This document shows, piece by piece, positions 49,331-60,504 of a stretch of DNA of 64,000 nt. The stretch's first letter is position 1. The number at the start of each line of letters is the position of its first letter. The DNA lies in contig JARGXX010000106.1 of NCBI GenBank assembly GCA_030374765.1, forward strand, positions 186,001 to 250,000, given 5' to 3'. The notes below the pieces were generated by a model. The model was not told where the DNA came from. It worked only from the letters and a program-made list of their open reading frames with translations, and searched no databases. Source of the stretch: Agarophyton chilense (lineage: Eukaryota; Rhodophyta; Florideophyceae; Gracilariales; Gracilariaceae). The translations under genes were made by a program, and so were the position numbers.

Positions 49331-49860
49331 TTACAGATCAGAAGATGCTCTACATTGTCAAGATAGATTCCTTCCCTGTCAAGAAAACTTAGTCCAAGCA
49401 GTTATGGAACATTGCAGTTGATCACGTCAATGGTAAGACTGAGTACTCTTGCAGTTGATCACGTCAATGGTAAGACTGAGTACTCTTGCAGTTGATCACG
49501 TCAATGGTAAGACTGAGTACTCTTGCAGTTGATCACGTCAATGGTAAGACTGAGTACTCTTGCAGTTGATCACGTCAATGGTAAGACTGAGTACTCTTGC
49601 AGTTGATCACGTCAATGGTAAGACTGAGTACTCTTGCAGTTGATCACGTCAATGGTAAGACTGAGTACTCTTGCAGTTGATCACGTCAATGGTAAGACTG
49701 AGTACTCTTGCAGTTGATCACGTCAATGGTAAGACTGAGTACTCTACCGTCCGGGGCGCGGATTTGAAAGCTTATCTGGTCAGTACTGCAGAAAGTGGAA
49801 CTGCAAAGTCGAAAACGATTCTTCGAAGGCTTTCTCCTCAAGATTAAGCCATAAAGCTTG
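49320..49860 (-). pseudogene. Aspartic protease region, copia element
   Basis: On the minus strand, SFQIRAPDGRVLSL followed by TIDVINC, then NVP-stop-LLGLSFLDREG and LDNVEHLLIC, match the second half of a copia protease (the usual IPLLLG(L/M)D block). The first half with DTG or DSG was not found clearly; the sequence there reads CSSTFCSTDQI near 49800. The array of 37-bp repeats is inserted between RVLSLTIDVINC and the NVP block. One repeat unit encodes exactly this RVLSLTIDVINC stretch, so the array arose by copying part of the gene itself. Confidence 0.75.
49414..49745. repeat. Tandem array, nine copies of a 37-bp unit
   Basis: The unit begins GCAGTTGATCACGTC and ends GAGTACTCTT. Eight full copies and a ninth lacking its last bases stand head to tail. 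I see no mismatch between copies, although the surrounding copia is heavily mutated. The length 37 is not a multiple of 3, so each added unit shifts the frame. Confidence 0.95.
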
Positions 49861-49999
49861 CGATAGACCTTGGCTTTCTCCTTGCCAATAACAGAATATT
49901 GTGCTCAGATATATAGACAGGCACCATTAACCTCGTTGGTGATTTCAAAATCAAAAACCATATTTGTAAACATAAAACACATACAATTGCGTTTGAATT

Positions 50000-51545
50000 G
50001 TTCTTGGTTTTTATGCGCTCAGCCTTTGGGCCCTTCTCGAATTTTTTTCAAAAATCCACGCATAGGAGATTTTTTCGTCTAAAATCCAGTTTCGGGGTTT
50101 AAGTCTGTGCGTCAATGCTGGTAAAAATGTTTTCAACAGCATCATCGGTTGAATTTTCTGAACTTGCGTCATAATTGTCTCGTGTTTTTCTTTTTCGATG
50201 TTGAAGAACATGTCTGCATCCTCTGTTTCTGTATCATCTTCAACCTGTTCGAATAGTTCGTAAAGTACCTGTTTCGAAGCACTGTTCGGATGGGAGTATT
50301 GCTTGGATTTCTGAATAAGCTATACTTTTCTTACAGCGATGGCGGCTAAATTCTTAGGATGCTGACAATATCGCAATATATGTCCCTTTTCACCACAATT
50401 GCAGCAAGTTCTCTCATTCATCTTAGGCTTTGTATTGTTATTGTGGCGGCCATATATAACAAGAGAAAGATAGCATGTCGATGAAGAATGATAGAAATAT
50501 CTGCGGATTTGGCCTTTTTGGAGAACTTGAATACATTAATGGCCTTTCGTGACTCAGCCTCTTTCTTTTTGGGCTGAATAGCACATTCTAGCTGTGTGTA
50601 GAATTATTGGTTGAAAATGGTTTCTGAACCCAGTCGGCTAATTTGATTACTAGCCCATGAATGTGCAATAACTGCTTTCCTAAGATAAGATATCTTGTTT
50701 GCCTCAGTACGACAATGCAGTGGACCTTGAGGAGGTTATTTCGATATTTTTGTATCCAATTTCTTAATGGCCTGAGTTTCCGTAGTTTCCTTTGATTGGA
50801 AGGTATCAACTTGTATGTTCATCAAACGAATTTTGATGCGCTTCTGTTTAGAGGTGAAATAAAAATGTGCTTCAATGAGGTTTGTAGCATCAGCGAGAGA
50901 TTGAGATTTTTGAACGACATGGTCATTGAAGAAACCCTGTTCATTATTCCTTAGAATATTATGCAAACGCTGAACATGTATGTAATCAGGTACCATGTAA
51001 TCTTCAAATTCAATACGATATGCGTTACAAGAATCCATCCAACATCACCCAATGGCTCCAAAAAGCTTTGAGTTTTTGTCCTTGAAACGCAATACCAGAT
51101 TATGTGAGATCTTGGGAAGGTGTACGTTGTTACTGCTCTCTCTAATCGTTTGCGAAGGCATATTAGAGTGATTATCCTCGTTCAAAGAGTGTCCTCAGCT
51201 TCCTGGCTCAATTGAGAGAGAGTTATTTGCTCGGAATATTTCGCAAAGGTTTAAGACGCTTTCTAAGCCTGAATAGCTTCTTCAGCGTCGGCACTGTCTT
51301 CATTCTTAACGTAAATCGAAAATTCGAGTCGGTTCATAGTTCTTACGGACGTATGTTTGTCCAATTAGACACCCAATTTCTGTAGAAGACGAGCAGTTGA
51401 GCTAAACAAAGCCACAAGGGATGATTCTTAGTTATTGAATAGCATATCTGGTGAAAAGTCTTTTCTAATGAAATTCACAAGCTGATTTCCGTTGATATCG
51501 AGTAGATCGGCCAATGAACTCCGAAAAGTGTCCTTGAACTCGATC
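50000..51545 (-). pseudogene. gag: gag, copia element
   Basis: On the minus strand the N-terminal part near 51540 reads FKDTFRSSLADLLDINGNQL in a broken frame. A 100-codon frame at 51038-50736 follows (MVPDYIHVQRLHNILRNNEQ, then QKSQSLADATNLIEAHFY). The zinc knuckle CCNCGEKGHILRYC lies at 50406-50365 with correct C-x2-C-x4-H-x4-C spacing, and an acidic linker (DTETEDADMFF) precedes the protease. Several stops interrupt. The gag protein would coat and bind the element RNA. Confidence 0.8.
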
Positions 51546-51550
51546 GTCCA

Positions 51551-53146
51551 CTCTTCCTTACTAATTGCCTAATATAATGTTTGCTTTTATTGCATCTATA
51601 CTGCAACAGGCTCAACCCGCTTCAAATTGCTGAATTCATCCCTGGTTATTTCGCGATTCACCCATATGTGCTCTACTTTCTCCATGTAATGTCCTTTACG
51701 TTTTCGCTCGCTTTCTCCTATATCCCTTCTATAGCAAGTGGAAGACACTTGGGACATAAATTTGTGAATAGTATCTACTGTCACCAATCTCCTCTCCCAT
51801 CACAATTCATCACCAGCACCTCAGACACAATCCGTGCTTCCAAACGCCCTGGCTGCACAAAACTAGCATACACATACATATAACCTTCCACATCATCCCG
51901 GGACAGCTGCTGAACGTCGTACCACAGTCACAACCTCTGAGCATTGGGATTTCCAGTATCTCGAAAATGCATATTACCAGACCGATCCTCATTCTTCTCT
52001 GATGACAGGTAAGACCTTTAGAAACATATAGCTTCCACTTTACTGATCCATTATACTGGTACAACTTCATTTCCGCCGACATCATTCGATGGTAGCTCCC
52101 AAAAAGTGCTTTTTCCCATGCCCTACATACCTTCTCTGCACTTTATCTTTTTTCCCATTCCTAGCATGACTCTCCATCAGTTTTTACACCAATCCGAAAA
52201 ACATCTTCTTCATTGCATTTCGCTTTCGTACGCCCGCAGCGTCGCCGAGAACGTACTTCACTCTCTACCGTAAGCACACATTCTCTTTCTACTCCTTCAC
52301 CCACTGTTCCCTTTTATCTATAAAGCTAACTGATGCCCAAATCTGCCTCCTCGACTGGATACTTACCACATCGTACAACCACGCTTCACTCACTCAAAGA
52401 AGGCTTTTACGGTCTCATCTCTCGCATTACCTCCCTCGGACTTCGTAGAACAACCTCTTTCTTATCCATAATCATGATACCGTTCTCTCTCTCTTCTCAC
52501 ACCCTCGCACTTTTTTCGCCCATATCCTTACAATAACCGCTGTTAACAAAGCTCTGAATTCAAAGTCTTCTCCCCCAAACTATGTCGCTCTCCCTTCAAC
52601 TTCCCCATGTTCTTCGTTAGAAGTTCATTTCGGGCGGCATTTAAATCGCCAACACACTACAATCCTCCTCTCTCTCTTCCTTTCTGTCCCTAAACCAAGT
52701 TTCTTCTTCTATTTCATCTCCAGGAACATGATTCCTGCTAGTAACCCCCCAGACCAACTATTTATTCTCGTTCTCTATCCAGGCTTCCTTTTTCCTGACT
52801 TACTCCTCTCTCTGGACCCTCCTCCAACGCGATCCACGCAGGTTTCCTAATCTACCGTTACCACCATTTCTTTTTCTACATCTACATTATCTTTGAACCT
52901 TTTCGTACCCATTTCATACCGAGCTGGTTAATGATTATCTCATTCTCTACGTCTTGCTTCCAGATTGTCTGTCGCGCTACTCGCATGCTTGGAGATACCT
53001 GAACTTTGAACTAAACCCCTCACTTCCGCCGTCTCTACCTTTTTTCAAGGCGCGAACTTAACTGGTTTGCGCGCAGGTGATACTGTTGACGCTTTAAACT
53101 CCTTTTCGTTGGCACATGCCGTATGTTAAAGCAGTTCGCTCATGTT
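51551..53146. other. Pyrimidine-rich spacer
   Basis: From about 51600 to 53060 the plus strand is strongly biased to C and T, with many CTTTCTC, TCTCTCT and CCTCC runs and few open frames longer than 60 codons. This is where the 5' LTR of the copia would be expected, but no matching 3' LTR was found. No gene is seen. Confidence 0.4.
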
Positions 53147-53431
53147 TCATATAGAAGCTAGGTCTGCACAATTCCCTCCAAAGTCCCACTCCCGTCTCTT
53201 TTCATACTCTTCCTTCTTCCGATTGAATGAAGCCTTCGCTAATGCCATCTCAACCTCCAGAGTAATAAAATCTTCAGAAACCCTCCATGTCGGTTTTGAA
53301 TAAGTCCCTTTGTTCTCATCCACATTTGACCTTAGATTCGGACTAGGCTTCGGCTTCGACATCCTGTTATCGACACTGTGAGGCTCATCTTTCTGGTTTG
53401 AAGATTCTGCAGCGAGAAGCTCAGTCGTCAT
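53147..53431 (-). CDS. Small hydrophilic ORF, unknown
   Basis: A 94-codon frame with an ATG at 53431. The product is rich in Lys, Glu and Ser (SEDFITLEVEMALAKASFNR, then KKEEYEKRREWDF) with a helical, possibly coiled-coil C-terminal half. On the plus strand the same stretch is C/T-rich and without a frame of this length. Composition favours coding, but there is no homology that I know and no neighbour in an operon-like or exon relation. It may be a fragment of a larger decayed gene. Confidence 0.25.
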   Translation of the reverse strand: MTTELLAAESSNQKDEPHSVDNRMSKPKPSPNLRSNVDENKGTYSKPTWRVSEDFITLEVEMALAKASFNRKKEEYEKRREWDFGGNCADLASI

Positions 53432-55001
53432 CTATTCCGCCACCTTGACGAAAGTTGGTTTGGGCGTCCTAAGATTACGTTTTTCACTCCGTGAACGTCC
53501 CGAAGCTTTCGGAGACAATCCACTTCGTTGAATACACGCCGATCGATGGCCTATTTTGACCGTTTTTGCGTATAAAAAATGAACCATTTTCCGTCTGCAG
53601 TGTCTTGTAGGCTCAAAGATGACGGGTACATGATACAGGGAGTGGTGAACAGCTTATGGTGATAGCAACATTTCAAAATGATAATGGAGGTCATGAATAT
53701 GTCTTCGGAAGTCAAGGGGAAGATTCCTCTGTATTCAAATCTTCTAAGCATTGATATTGGCTGTCTTGGTGTTCTTCTGTTTAAGCTGGATTTGGGGCAA
53801 CCTATGTGAAAGGCCTTTTAGGAGCAGTGTGACATTTTCATCATATCGAATCGGCGCTCTTTATCACTGCAGATGCCTTTCTGTGCAACAAAGTCGTGAA
53901 TTTTGTCGTCGTAGACCACCCCATCGCTCTGTGCAGGCTCTGTTCAGATACCTTTCAACCTCAATTCTCACTGTCTGAATCCATACCACGTGTCATATAT
54001 CATTTCCTTTCTCTGCCATTTTTACTGTATCTATGCAGGTTGTTCGAAAATCAATCACACGAAGCCGAATAAAAGGGAAAGAGATACATCACATTCGAAA
54101 TGTATTGCCTTCAAGATTCGTTCCATTTTTCAACGGGTGTCGAAGGGATGTTTGGCCAGTGAAGACTTGGGTGATGATCTTAGGCAGTTTGAAAAGCAAT
54201 CAGAAACGTAGAACATGAATGGGAAACAAATAGCTTGCGTGTGCCACAATCGGAGAAACAGAATGATGCGCAACTTTCTTAGACATAATGGAGATATTTA
54301 GAAAAGGAGAGGAAAAGACACTGATGAACATTCGATGCCGAAACAAGAAGAAAAGTACAGTCAGAGAGACAAATACGAGCAGGAAAAGGATGTTCGGAAT
54401 CTTTCGTGTATATTTGTCCCACCACGAATGTGAAAGAATTACTTCATTCTGCTGCATAGAAATTGTTGCGATAGTTAAGTCGTTCTCAGGTATAATCAAA
54501 ACTGTTCAGTGTAAACCGGAGATGATGTAGCATCACATGGCACGGAGATCTCTGCGCTCGCAAAACGGTTCAGGGGTCGTGAACAGGCATAGAGTGTAAA
54601 TAAAAATTTATGTTGAGACGTGGTGTGGTAGAAGGGCACTATTCAGAGTGATTATGCAGAGGATTCAATGAAGAAAACTGCCTGAAGCATTCCCATAACA
54701 TAGATAATAAGTACGGTCTCCAGAGAGCTCATATGGGAAGAAATGGAAGATTACATGGTGGCTCCATGCAGAGATGGTATGACAGCGAGCAACTTGTCAG
54801 TGGTACGGCTGACAAGAACGGCGACGACGGTAGTGACAATGCTGTTTGAGATTATTCTATCGTTTAGCATGGAGGCGACGAAGGTTAGCTTTTCCTTCTG
54901 AACATAAAGTTCTATAGAATCTTCTAGAGGCTTCTACATATGTTTATTCACACAAAAAAGTTTCTAGTTGTATTCTGAAATTTTGTAAACCTTTCTACAA
55001 C
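53432..55001. other. Unassigned spacer
   Basis: Short frames on both strands. One on the minus strand (54499-54200) has a hydrophobic stretch NILFLLVFVSLTVLFFLF that could span a membrane, but an equally long plus-strand frame opposes it (54288-54530, Lys/Arg-rich with an ATG). I cannot decide between them. Confidence 0.3.
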
Positions 55002-55229
55002 ATGAATCACTACGAAGCGGGAGAGAGAATGATTAAGACGGGAAATTTATTTCGGTACCGACCTGAGAATGGACTTCGTCTGGGCAAGAACGTGATAAAA
55101 CCATCTGGCGACAAACAGCTTTTTTGCGAGGCAGTAAAGATAAACATGAAGGCTTTCGGAGAACCCAGCGCGCGGATAGATGTGAAGAACATCCCAGAAT
55201 ATGGATTCTCTGTGGTCATATGTCACTAA
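55002..55229 (+). CDS. Small ORF of unknown function
   Basis: A 75-codon frame from an ATG at 55002 to a TAA. Composition is balanced (ENGLRLGKNVIKPSGDKQLF, then EPSARIDVKNIPEYGFSV) and the stretch is less AT-rich than its surroundings. An antisense frame of 69 codons covers nearly the same bases, so chance cannot be excluded. No motif, signal peptide or membrane segment is visible. Confidence 0.25.
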   Translation: MNHYEAGERMIKTGNLFRYRPENGLRLGKNVIKPSGDKQLFCEAVKINMKAFGEPSARIDVKNIPEYGFSVVICH

Positions 55230-56574
55230 AAGAGTTTTTCAACAAATGGCGTAATATGGCTTTCAAAAATACATTTATTTCGTAGAACAGACGCACAACT
55301 GTTGATTTACGGGGTAAAGCATTTACAGATAGTGACCATTGGAAAGACATTTTTATTCATTTGTACGATATTTGTATTAAAAAATACAGATATTGTACTA
55401 AGGTTTGGATATCTTGTATCTCCTATCTTGTAGGTTTCTAATAGCAAGGTCTACGAATTTCGCGATAACGTATACGAATCGAATATCAATGATGTGAAGA
55501 TTCCGAATTGTAAGTCACTTTTATAGACACCTGTGTGTGATTTGTACGCCATAAATGAAAAATTAAATATATACTACACCACATGATGCAAAAAACAATC
55601 TTCTACCTAAAAGTGGCTACGCAGGTACTGATATCGCCATGAATCATAATGATATAATGGAACAGAATTGTCTAGTATAATGGCATAGCTCCCAGGTCCG
55701 CCTATACGAAGAAAAAGAGACTGTCTGCCAGCCTCATCTGTGATACTGCAACAGGTGAATACCAGTCAGCAGGTCGCTGATACCAGCAGCTATCAGTTAA
55801 ATGACTCATGTACTATGAAGGACACATGCACACTCTTGGAAACCTGTGGAGTTTTGAGTCTTACCTTAAATAACTTTTAATTATTCGTAAATTTTAGGGA
55901 GCTCGGTTTGCAAAGATCCCGTCTGATATCTCTCGTCGAGTCCTGAGAATCGCATGGACACTCCAATTCGGGAGACTGTATATCATTCAGTTGAATAACA
56001 ATTTTGAAAACAGAGTTCTGCTGTAATGTTCATGCGCTGCAGCAGAAAACTTCCAATACCAAGCTACTATAAGGACCATGTCTTATCACTGAATGAAAAG
56101 AATTTGTGCTGCTTTTAAATCATGAAGCTGGAGTCCTGATTTTCACTTTCGTTCTAATATGATAACGAAGAATTTGTATTACTAAACTAGAAATGCGGTT
56201 GATGACAAGAAAAATTATGGGATTTCATATCTACTTCTGGGATTCCATTCTTCCAAATTTCATCAGTTTTCAGAAATTCACTACTTTACCTTGGTAGTTT
56301 TTCTCACAGCCCGAGGACAGAGACCACATACTCACGGAATCTTCTCGATCTTTCCGCAATTCATTCCGTCCATTTCTCGACTTATGAGAATCTCTTTATT
56401 GAGGCGTTTTTCTCCCCATTTCTATTTAATTAGTCGCGGCAGGTCGTGTCCGATAGATTTTGGATCTATAAAATCGTATAACATTAGGTACTAAAGTGCA
56501 GAGCACATTAAAACATGTTCTTCGCCCAAACGAAGGTCACTTTTAACTGCAAACAAAAGCCCACTCACACACAG
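55230..56574. other. Unassigned AT-rich spacer
   Basis: Very AT-rich with few frames above 60 codons. No repeat or gene recognised. Confidence 0.4.
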
Positions 56575-56763
56575 TCATACAAATGTCTTATTTTCGTGTT
56601 TTACATATTCGGGGTCTTTCCATACCTTATGAACAAAGAATATGCCCCAAACGATTGCCAAAATGTATACAAAATCTGGAAATTTAGAGCAGAATTCTGT
56701 GATAACCGCGGACGAAGGAAGTAAAGGAACTCTTTCTGGTCTTAACGGCAATTCATCGCTCAT
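56575..56763 (-). CDS. Candidate small single-pass membrane protein
   Basis: From the ATG at 56763 there are 62 codons to a stop. The product starts MSDELPLRPERVPLLPS, has a hydrophobic segment FVYILAIVWGIFFVHKVW (about residues 30-47) and ends with a charged tail (KDPEYVKHENKTFV). The frame is open a further 40 or so codons upstream (VAKLLEDVTGEEREVLFF) to a TAA near 56889 but has no earlier ATG, so the upstream part could be an exon end or chance. Composition looks coding. No family is recognised. Confidence 0.3.
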   Translation of the reverse strand: MSDELPLRPERVPLLPSSAVITEFCSKFPDFVYILAIVWGIFFVHKVWKDPEYVKHENKTFV

Positions 56764-56889
56764 TATTTGAGGCGCGTTCGAAAAGATTCTAAAAAACAAT
56801 ACTTCTCTTTCTTCACCAGTTACATCTTCTAGTAGTTTTGCCACTTTGATGCACACACTCTGACTACGGTACGGCCATTATTGAACTGT

Positions 56890-57242
56890 TTTCGATGTTT
56901 ATGGGGTGTAAAGGTATTTTTTATGATAATTTGCTAAATTCTAAATGTGGAGAAGGTAAATTTCTCAAGAACCTACCTATCCAAGGCTCACAGGAGGTTA
57001 ATTTCTGAGGGGTGTAACCCGCCATTATTCGGTCCAAAGAAGCATCCAGAAGAAATGGACGTCATGGGGCTCGTTTTTGACAGAAAAGTTCCTTAGAAGA
57101 ATGATTTGGTCACAAATGACGTACTATAGACTTTTTAAAAGACTTTAGCGTAAACCTTAAACAAAAGTATTAGAAAGAGTGGAGAAAACTTCTGAGCTTT
57201 TATGTCATGGGTATACCATTTGCGACGCTTGGTTCGACATTA
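56890..57242. other. Unassigned spacer before chromovirus C
   Basis: No gene seen. The last five bases before the LTR are CATTA, a possible target site, but the other end of the element is missing. Confidence 0.4.
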
Positions 57243-57703
57243 TGAAGGAGCGATGATAACGGTTGAGCTCTGTAAGCCGCCGGGCTCTGAGGTCTCTTAC
57301 AGACGACACGTGGACGGGTGGACATTAGGTGGACTCAGGTAGATTATTAATTTATTTTAATTAGTGTAATAGAATAGCATTACAGTGCCAGAGAGATTCC
57401 AGTGCCAGAGAGATTCCAGCACCTCGCCAATACTATTTACTTGGCTCAAGTGATGGTTGTCCCTTTAATTAACGTAGGCAGCGTTAGGATACTAAATAAC
57501 CCCTTTTGGTATTTTAGTTCCACCCTTTGGTCTTCAACTCATCATTTTCGTCGCTCTAACCTGTAGGACTACGCAGGAAACGCCAGCCCATTGCACCAAG
57601 TACTCTGGGAGTGCCGCCGTCAAGGATTTGAACCTTAGGAACTGCTCTACCACGCTACCGCCGGTCGAGACTCGTATGCTGACCCAACATTCATTTCGTT
57701 ACA
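57243..57703 (+). repeat. 5' LTR of chromovirus C
   Basis: It runs from TGAAGGAGCG to CGTTACA, about 461 bp. It is longer than the other copies because of a direct 17-bp duplication (AGTGCCAGAGAGATTCC twice in a row at about 57387-57420). The putative primer site TTTTGGTCTCCCG follows at 57704. Confidence 0.85.
57624..57659 (-). promoter_or_regulatory. tRNA-like A-box and B-box pair within the LTR, antisense
   Basis: On the minus strand, TAGCGTGGTAGAGCAG (57657-57642) resembles a tRNA D-arm/A-box and GGTTCAAATCC (57634-57624) equals a tRNA B-box. They are only about eight bases apart, so an anticodon arm is missing and this is no functional tRNA. The B-box match is exact only in this copy; the other LTRs read GGTCCGTATTC or similar at this place. 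It may be a worn tRNA-derived piece or a coincidence. Confidence 0.2.
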
Positions 57704-57723
57704 TTTTGGTCTCCCGACTTAGA
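57704..57723 (+). other. Putative primer-binding site, chromovirus C
   Basis: TTTTGGTCTCCCGACTTAG follows the LTR end directly. TGG lies three bases in and the block is shared with copies A and B. The pairing tRNA is not identified. Confidence 0.4.
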
Positions 57724-57828
57724 AACCTTTGGAATAATTGAACGGACGACTGCAACGAGAAATTATCCGGATTCAAACCTTTTAGTTTAATTCCCCAGCA
57801 AACCAGAAGTACAGAAGCAACCGCCATT

Positions 57829-60042
57829 ATGGATGCAAGAAACACACCTAGCCGACCAGACCATAGGACTCCTACGGCAGGACAAAGTGCGACTACAACG
57901 ATGGCGATGTCGCCTGACCCTCAGGTTGATATCGATAGCCACTGCAGGAGCACGAGGAGCCAGCCGCCTGAAGAACTGACCACATTGGATAACCCTGAAA
58001 TGAATCGCCGAGAACCCACGGTGGCAGCGTGTCTACGAGAACGCAAAACCCGGGCCACCTCTAGGACAGGGACACTTCAAGAAGAAACCCACCAGACCGA
58101 AAGAATTAGAGAAAGCCTGCCTGCAGGGCTTGCCAAACTTCTCAGGCCCCGTCTCCGTGAGCTCTTTTCAGCCCACGTGGATTCCATTATAGACATGCGA
58201 CTCGCTACGGCGATCGCTGACCAAATGGACTACATCGTCACGCGAATCGTGCCTAAGCTAATGGAGTCTGAATTATTCATAGACTCCTTCCTACAGGCCG
58301 TTCAAGGAGCAGTCACCCGCTAGGCAAACAATTTGGTCCCTAGGACCACTCCACCACAAATTAACCATACAGTCTCCATATGGCAACACCCTACCGAACC
58401 CCCCGGGAGCGGCGGCATTATCCGCCCCTCGCCGGGAATACCATCAGTAAGACCCAATGGTGCGACAATCTAGGAGCAGAAGAGAAGCTCCGCGTATAGA
58501 TGAGAGACAGGCTGCCCATGAAAAGAATCCAAGGGAGGGACAAGCGAGGAGCTAAAGAGAAGCTCTGCCTCTAGAAGAAAGACCACTTGCCCCACCCGAC
58601 GGATTATATGAAATACAGCGACCTTAGGGCTCCATCGGATCTGATAGAGAGATCTATCGTTCAGGTCTCTATTCCGCTGGAAAGAAAAGAAGTAACCGCA
58701 GAAGAAAGAAGAACAGAAGGAGTAAAAGAAGAGACCATTCGGACTCGAGTGAGTCCGAATCGGCCTCGACCGAAACAACCGACTCGGAGGTGGATGGGGC
58801 TGCCGTTCGAGGCCTAATACTACTGAAAACCACAAACAAACTTTTTTTTAGAGTTCTAGGCTACCAGAATTATCGGCTGGCCGACAGGTCTCCGAAATAT
58901 TCTGGTTCAGTGCCTCGAAGAGTTCTCGAATGGGCCAAACGGATGCAACTAACCATTACGGAAAAGTTCTCGGGTTCTGATCCCATTGCTTTCCTTAGGT
59001 TTCTCAGTTTGTTCCGTACGGCCTGCAATCAGGACGGTGTCCACGAGGGCGCCGCTCTGTACCTCTTTTAATTCTTCCTTACAGGACAGGCGCGTGACCG
59101 AGTGGTTTCGAAGATATCTGGGACAACTGACCTCGGTGATGCTCAAGATCGTGAGCTTCTCAAGTCATACCCTCAGATTGTTCATTACTTCTTGGAAACT
59201 TACGCCACAGATGACATTAAAATGGATGCCCACCAAGAAGTGATCTCCTCTATTAAAAGCTCCAACATGATCGAGTCAGCTTTCGAAGATGACCTACGAA
59301 AGAAGGCTTACCGATGTGGAAATGTATTCGCCGAAGGACAACTCAAACCTCACTTCGTCACGGCACTACTCCCTGGCATTCGGACACATGTCTGCAATTA
59401 TCATACGGAAAACCCACAATACTCCTTCCGAACGCTCGTTACTTATGCCGAGGGTTATGGAAAAACCTAAAGGTCTTTAAAGCGGAATGCTGACGTATCC
59501 TGAGGACAAGAAACTCCATTCCGTAAACCCAACCAAGCCCATTCGCTTAGCTCCACGGAATTAGACATGGAATCATCACTCCATTATGCTGATTCGGGAG
59601 ATGTCCAAACGGTCAATTTCAGTTTTCCTCCGTCTGGGCCTCCATCATATACCTCCCAGGGAGCTACAGTGACCACTAGACCACCCATGCCCAAGTACTC
59701 TCCCTTTCTGCCACGCAAGGACGTTTTTGTTCGCGCCCCAAAAGCTTTCTTTTTATGCCTTTGAATGGCCCTACCTTGTGACTGCACGAAATATGTACAT
59801 TAGCACGCACGAAAAAACCTCCTAGCCCTCAAGGAAGAGAATTAGCGGGTGCGAAGATCCGAAGCAATGTTTAACAGGGCACAGCCACGAACCACAGGGA
59901 CCCCTGAAAGCTCACGTCATGGCACGCCTCCGGACACTCCGATCAAAACGCCACAGGTCCACGCAATTGTAGATCCTAAGTATGACCCCGATGAGGAATC
60001 TTATCCTCAGGAAGAATCGGAAACCCAATTGGAACTCCCTTA
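57829..60042 (+). pseudogene. gag: gag, chromovirus C
   Basis: The 164-codon N-terminal frame begins MDARNTPSRPDHRTPTAGQ at 57829 and ends at a TAG after VQGAVTR (58321). It is followed by a charged linker frame (58587-58817) and capsid frames 58790-59071 and 59102-59470, which read DPIAFLRFLSLFRTACNQDG, then a stop, then LLKSYPQIVHYFLETYA and GQLKPHFVTALLPGIRTH. A tail with FFLCL and DCTKYVH near 59750-59800 looks like a damaged zinc knuckle. The capsid part is the best of the three copies, with only two or three breaks. Confidence 0.75.
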
Positions 60043-60171
60043 GAGGGTCGACAAGAGGCAAATCTTCCTTTTTTAAGCCACTGCCCCAACCACTGGGACG
60101 GTCTTGAGCCAAAGAGCTGTTCACCTCCCAATACCAACCAGCCAGAATAGACCACTCAGGTTGAACCACAA

Positions 60172-60504
60172 TTGGAACACAGTAAGGACCTCAGGAAAGA
60201 GTATTACAAAGTTCGGGTAACAGTTGGACTTCGTTTCAACTACTCTCGAGTGACCACAGCTGTATTGGACACAGGCGATGTTCCAAAGTTGGTCCATCCG
60301 AAGCTTCTCTCACTGGGTTCGCAAGATTTCGTTCAGGCAAGAAAGGCCCCAAGGATTACGGATGCGTCATGTAGACCATTGGACCTCAAAGGGATAGTAC
60401 CACTTTACCTCCAGTTAAAACAATTCAAAGTCCGCAGGTGGCTCCTTGTATGTCCTAACTTGGGCGGTGAGGCAATCCTACGGACCTCCTTTATCGATCG
60501 ATAA
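60172..60504 (+). pseudogene. Aspartic protease, chromovirus C
   Basis: An open 110-codon frame with the active-site block TTAVLDTGDVPKLVHPKLL (DTG at 60268-60276), then DASCRPLDLKGIVPLYL and FKVRRWLLVCPNLGGEAILR, in which CPNLGGEAILR stands where retropepsins have the LLG(x)D turn. The frame is intact from before the active site to the C-terminus, unlike in copy A. It is cut off from gag by stops and pol is missing, so it has no role on its own. The family processes gag-pol. Confidence 0.7.

Larger units (their letters stand above)
46700..51550 (-). mobile_element. Ty1/copia element, decayed, LTRs not found
   Basis: Domains run on the minus strand in the diagnostic copia order gag (51545-50000), protease (49860-49320), integrase (49330-48389), RT (47997-47050) and RNase H (46993-46700). 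All are broken by stops. Active-site residues are changed in RT and integrase. A nine-copy 37-bp tandem array sits in the protease part. I looked for matching LTRs at 45.9-46.7 and 51.5-53.1 kb and saw none, so the ends are only approximate. Confidence 0.9.

Noticed and set aside
49414..49745. Array read as a CRISPR
   Set aside because: The 37-bp units abut with no spacers, lie in a eukaryotic retroelement, and encode a piece of its protease.
57615..57690. A real tRNA gene on the minus strand in the LTR
   Set aside because: No anticodon arm and no matching acceptor stem; A-box and B-box are only about eight bases apart.
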